From: an uncultured Collinsella sp.
GTDB taxonomy: Bacteria; Actinomycetota; Coriobacteriia; Coriobacteriales; Coriobacteriaceae
Direction: 5' to 3'
NCBI GenBank assembly: GCA_900541195.1
Contig: UQIY01000063.1
Coordinates: 1 to 9,551, forward strand
DNA: 9,551 nt
Program-made: the position numbers and the translations under genes
The notes under the pieces: generated by a model
Seen by the model: only the letters and a program-made list of their open reading frames with translations
The model's database searches: none
Told to the model about the DNA's origin: nothing
Shown here: piece after piece, positions 7,012 to 9,551 of the stretch
How the letters are laid out: each line of letters begins with the position of its first letter
Numbering within the stretch: the stretch's first letter is position 1

Positions 7012-7360
7012 GGTGGCCCGCCTTTCTGTATTCGACAGATGATGCTTTGATGGGGTAGCGCTCGCCATTGCGCACGAGTTTGGACGAGAGCGCAGCTGGG
7101 AGATTGATTCTGTTTAAATCTGCGAAACGTAGGAGGAAAAGGAGCGTGTCGGCAATTTCGTCTTCGATAGCTTGGCGTTGCTCGGTGTCTTCGAACATTT
7201 CTGCAATGCGCTCGTCGCTTACAAAACGAAAGAGCTGAAGGAGCTCGGAGGACTCAGTTGCCATGCCTATGGCAAGCTCTTTTGGTGTGTGATATTTGCG
7301 CCAGCCGCGTGCATCACAAAAGTCCCTGACTTGTTCCGTCATGGCATCGAGCTTATCCAT
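7004..7360 (-). CDS. MazG/DCTPP1-like nucleotide pyrophosphohydrolase
   Basis: A 118-residue all-alpha NTP pyrophosphohydrolase, expected to hydrolyse (d)NTPs to the monophosphate and pyrophosphate with Mg2+. The metal site ExxE-ExxD is complete: E36-S-S-E39 and E68-I-A-D71. The start (VRDFCDARGWRKYHTPKELAIGMATESSELLQLFRF) and the KLVRNGERYP segment near 94-103 are closer to the DCTPP1/RS21-C6 (dCTPase-like) branch than to classical MazG. Substrate cannot be read from sequence. A TTG nine bases upstream (7369) also opens the frame, but GGGAGG is spaced properly (9 bases) only for ATG 7360. It is the first gene of an operon with the GIY-YIG-helicase, whose start overlaps its stop. Tight coupling means the two products probably act together, for example nucleotide depletion or clearing of modified nucleotides, though this is inference. 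Confidence 0.85.
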   Translation of the reverse strand: MDKLDAMTEQVRDFCDARGWRKYHTPKELAIGMATESSELLQLFRFVSDERIAEMFEDTEQRQAIEDEIADTLLFLLRFADLNRINLPAALSSKLVRNGERYPIKASSVEYRKAGHRE

Positions 7361-7391
7361 CGTCCGCAACCTCCCTGATGTTCATTGTTTT

Positions 7392-7397
7392 ATTATG
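7392..7397 (-). promoter_or_regulatory. Possible -10 element of the pyrophosphohydrolase operon
   Basis: The minus strand reads CATAAT (7397 to 7392), one base from TATAAT, about 32 bases upstream of ATG 7360 in an AT-rich patch. The matching -35 region is poor. A nearby 7-bp dyad (7417-7423 with 7430-7436, one G/T pair) lies upstream of it, between divergent genes, and could be an operator. Confidence 0.3.
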
Positions 7398-7475
7398 GCC
7401 GTATCTGGGATTTATTGCACATCATTTGGGGTGTGCGGTTTGTTCGGTCGCGATTGCCTGGTAGGAGGTTTCACC

Positions 7476-7682
7476 ATGAAGATCGAAGTTGACGTAGATC
7501 AGCTGCGCGAGAGCCTGCTCGACCGCGTGGGGTCTGCGGCGGGCGTGGGCTTTCCGGCCACCATGCTCGACGTGATGGATATCGAGGACGAGTCGCCCCA
7601 AGAGCTCCTAGCCCGAGCCGAACGCGAAGGCCTCGACCTCCGTGTCTTCGCCACAGGCGACGATACGGACGACGGCTGGTAG
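7476..7682 (+). CDS. Small acidic protein of unknown function (68 aa)
   Basis: A strong AGGAGG Shine-Dalgarno (7463-7468), 7 bases before ATG 7476, marks this as a real gene; the frame is open further upstream but without comparable support. The product starts MKIEVDVDQLRESLLDRVG and ends ATGDDTDDGW. It is strongly acidic with no signal peptide or membrane segment. The middle (GVGFPATMLDVMDIEDESPQELLARAEREGL) looks like a helical domain with a DxxDIEDESPQELLARA patch. I do not recognise a family. Its composition is high GC like the chromosome, unlike the neighbouring nuclease-helicase operon, so it is probably native. It is divergent from that operon (gap 7361-7475) and convergent with the antiporter. 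Confidence 0.75.
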   Translation: MKIEVDVDQLRESLLDRVGSAAGVGFPATMLDVMDIEDESPQELLARAEREGLDLRVFATGDDTDDGW

Positions 7683-7800
7683 CCATAGCCACCCCCCAAC
7701 CTTATCCCCTCAATAACTTGCGGTGAAATAGGGACTGTTTAGGCTGCTAGAAGGCCTATTCAGTCCCTATTTCACCGCAACCTATGGGTGGGGATGGCTA
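7680..7800. repeat. Nested palindromic element between convergent genes
   Basis: The inner stem is perfect over 20 bp (7718-7737 with 7761-7780) and continues after a 2x2 mismatch with TAGGC/GCCTA (7740-7744, 7754-7758). An outer stem pairs TAGCCAT (7680-7686) with ATGGCTA (7794-7800) and CCACCC (7689-7694) with GGGTGG (7786-7791). The outer arms include the TAG stop codons of both flanking genes. No T-run follows the inner stem on either strand, so it is not a standard intrinsic terminator. It may serve as a bidirectional stop or be a dispersed repeat (REP/MITE-like). Confidence 0.85.
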
Positions 7801-9399
7801 CGACGCTAGCGTGGCAATGACGGCTTCGTCGCCGGCGTATATGAGGGTATTGCCGTCGGGGATGATGGTTTGGCCGTCGCGTTTGAGCATCACCACGATA
7901 AAGGGGTGCTTGCCTTGCGGCACATCGCGAAGACGCTGGCCGGCCAGGCGACCGTGGGGCGTCACGGTGACCTCACGCAGCGTAACCTCGGCACGCTCTT
8001 CAAACGTCGGCGCGGCCATCACCAGAAGGTCTCCTTCCTCGATGACGGTATCGCCGTTGGGCAGCACCGGGTGCGCACCGTCGCGCAGCACCAGGACCAC
8101 GAGCATGTCGGCGACGCTGCCAATATCGGCGAGCGAGCGCCCGGCAAACGGATGGCCCGCGCCTACCTTGAGCTTAACGAACGACATGCCGTCCTCGTCG
8201 CGGTAATCGTTAAACGTGCGGCGCACGTCGCCTTCCGCGTCGATCATGTCGAGCTTTTTCGCCACTGCCGGTAGCAGCGAGCCCTGCACTACAATGCTCG
8301 ACACGGCAATCACAAAGACCAGGTCAAATAGGTCGTGCCCACCGGGAACACCGACCACCACGGCAAAGAGGCTAAACACGACCGAAGCCGCGCCGCGCAG
8401 ACCCGCCCAGCTTACGAGCGCGACTTGGCGAGGATTGGTCTTAAAGGGCGCCAACAGCAGGCCGACGGCGATGGGGCGGCTCACGAAGAGCATAAACGCC
8501 ATGAGCGCCAGGCCCGGCAACAGCATTTGCGGCAGGCGCGCGGGCGTGACGAGCAGGCCTAGCAAAAAGAAGATGGTCATCTCGGCCATTTCGGTGAGGG
8601 TATCGAAGAAGTGCGCCATCTCGACCTTGCCAGTGATGTCGCTTGCACCCAGCACAATGCCTGCCAGGTATACGGCCAAAAAGCCGTTGCCGCCCAGGTA
8701 GCTCGGCAGCGCGTAGGCAACGATCGCCACGGCGAACAAAAAGATGGTCTGCGCGCCCTCGGCCGTTGCGTGCGCGCGTTCAATCAGGCGGCTGGATGTC
8801 CAGCCGATGGCAAGGCCCAGTCCCACGCCCAGGATGATCTGCTTGGCCAACAGCACGGGAATGTCGATATTGCCGCCCGCCGCGAGGGTCGCGAGCACCG
8901 CGGTAAGCATGTAGGCGACGGGGTCGTTGGAGCCCGATTCGACCTCGAGCAGCGAGTCAGTCCCGCCCTTTAGCGAAAGGTTGTGCTCGCGCAGCACGCT
9001 AAAGACGCTGGCCGCATCGGTCGATGCCACGACAGAGCCCAGCAGCAGGCCGCCGATCCAGTCGAAGCCTAGTGCAAAATGCGCAAAGGCGCCCGTGATG
9101 CCGGCGGTGGCGATAACGCCGAGCGTGCTCAGCAGTACCGCGGGCGCGGCGACGGGCTTGGCGCGGTCGATGTTGGTGTTAAAGCCGCCGTAGAACATGA
9201 TGAACAGCAGCGCCGTACTGCAGACGGTTTCGGTAAGCGCGTAGTCGCTAAAGTCGATGTGCGCCGGCCCGTTGACGCCCAGCAGCATGCCGAGCGCGAT
9301 AAAGATGAGCAGGGTAGGGAAGGGGAGCTTTTTGCCGACGGGTTTGATGGTCAGACACAAAATGATGACGAGGCCGATAAAGAGAAGTATCTGGTTCAT
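7798..9399 (-). CDS. CPA1-type K+(Na+)/H+ antiporter with two RCK_C domains
   Basis: An inner-membrane cation/proton exchanger of the NhaP2/CvrA type (533 residues), expected to help control internal potassium, sodium or pH. The first ~385 residues are hydrophobic, with about 12 membrane segments starting at residue 3. Motifs include ASTDAASVFSVLR (125-137) with T127/D128, ESGSNDP (154-160), whose N158-D159 pair is typical of the electroneutral CPA1 branch, FFLLGLL (277-283) and WAGLRG (331-336). The soluble tail has two TrkA_C/RCK_C-like units, about 404-464 (SFVKLKVGAGHPFAGRSL) and 476-530 (REVTVTPHGRLAGQRL), which usually bind nucleotides or ions to gate transport. The E. coli NhaP2 tail as I recall has one such domain plus a CorC-like part, so the tandem arrangement differs. 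ATG 9399 is preceded by AGGAG 12 bases upstream, a long spacing. The ion specificity is uncertain. Confidence 0.88.
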   Translation of the reverse strand: MNQILLFIGLVIILCLTIKPVGKKLPFPTLLIFIALGMLLGVNGPAHIDFSDYALTETVCSTALLFIMFYGGFNTNIDRAKPVAAPAVLLSTLGVIATAGITGAFAHFALGFDWIGGLLLGSVVASTDAASVFSVLREHNLSLKGGTDSLLEVESGSNDPVAYMLTAVLATLAAGGNIDIPVLLAKQIILGVGLGLAIGWTSSRLIERAHATAEGAQTIFLFAVAIVAYALPSYLGGNGFLAVYLAGIVLGASDITGKVEMAHFFDTLTEMAEMTIFFLLGLLVTPARLPQMLLPGLALMAFMLFVSRPIAVGLLLAPFKTNPRQVALVSWAGLRGAASVVFSLFAVVVGVPGGHDLFDLVFVIAVSSIVVQGSLLPAVAKKLDMIDAEGDVRRTFNDYRDEDGMSFVKLKVGAGHPFAGRSLADIGSVADMLVVLVLRDGAHPVLPNGDTVIEEGDLLVMAAPTFEERAEVTLREVTVTPHGRLAGQRLRDVPQGKHPFIVVMLKRDGQTIIPDGNTLIYAGDEAVIATLAS

Positions 9400-9518
9400 G
9401 GGTAGTGTCCGCTCCTGGGTGGTTGGCGTGGCACGGTCAGTTGTCTGCGGTTATTTGTACCCAAAGATGGTGGGTTTATGGGGCCGAGCCGCGGGCGTTC
9501 GCATTATCGACACGAGGC

Positions 9519-9551
9519 CTGTCTCTTATACACATCTCCGAGCCCACGAGA
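9519..9551 (-). other. Nextera transposase adapter (library artefact)
   Basis: The mosaic end CTGTCTCTTATACACATCT (9519-9537) followed by the adapter tail is the reverse complement of the sequence at 5-38, lacking one final base. The preceding 9400-9518 is the upstream region of the antiporter; I see no firm promoter there. Confidence 0.97.

Noticed and set aside
7012..7068. ATG 7068 as start of the GIY-YIG-helicase
   Set aside because: It would add 19 residues encoded wholly within the pyrophosphohydrolase gene; GTG 7011 gives a typical short overlap with a Shine-Dalgarno.
39..9518. CRISPR array, tRNA or rRNA genes
   Set aside because: No regularly spaced direct repeats and no tRNA- or rRNA-like segments were seen on either strand.
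5..9551. Terminal inverted repeats of a transposon flanking the whole window
   Set aside because: They are the Tn5 mosaic end plus Illumina adapter, left by library preparation.

Overview
The bases between the two ends look like chromosomal DNA of a high-GC, Coriobacteriia-type actinobacterium, most likely Collinsella or a close relative. This rests on codon choice, on a SerA/SerC pair of the kind found there, and on a standalone nuclease-like protein (1370-2419) resembling a paralogue family I associate with gut Coriobacteriia. The genus is an inference. The outer ends are not genomic: 1-38 and 9519-9551 are Nextera transposase adapter sequence, so the usable insert is about 39-9518.

Layout. 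(1) 39-1223, minus strand: the N-terminal part of a DUF1015-family protein, preceded by a broken M20-family metallopeptidase that has lost its N-terminal catalytic half and carries a frameshift at a perfect 16-bp hairpin. (2) 1224-2698: a probable inserted segment. It has a 35-base dyad at its left edge, one plus-strand gene for a PD-(D/E)xK/DUF559-like protein, and an AT-rich gap with an imperfect ~49-bp inverted repeat. (3) 2699-5126, minus strand: serC then serA, ending in a strong hairpin terminator. These make phosphoserine from 3-phosphoglycerate. SerC-SerA-DUF1015 is a neighbourhood known from other anaerobes, so regions 1 and 3 probably were once contiguous. (4) 5269-7360, minus strand: an AT-richer two-gene operon of a MazG/DCTPP1-like nucleotide pyrophosphohydrolase and, overlapping it by 8 bases, a GIY-YIG nuclease fused to a DUF2075 (Schlafen-type) helicase. 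This is the best candidate for an undescribed, defence-like system. (5) 7476-7682, plus strand: a small acidic protein of unknown function. (6) 7683-7797: a large nested dyad between convergent genes. (7) 7798-9399, minus strand: a CPA1-type cation/proton antiporter with two C-terminal RCK_C domains.

How it fits together: a housekeeping backbone (serine synthesis, ion homeostasis, DUF1015) is interrupted by two accessory insertions, one carrying a lone nuclease-like protein and one carrying the nuclease-helicase plus nucleotide-hydrolase pair. Both gaps between convergent genes hold long inverted repeats without a clear U-tract, which may be mobile or repetitive elements characteristic of this lineage.
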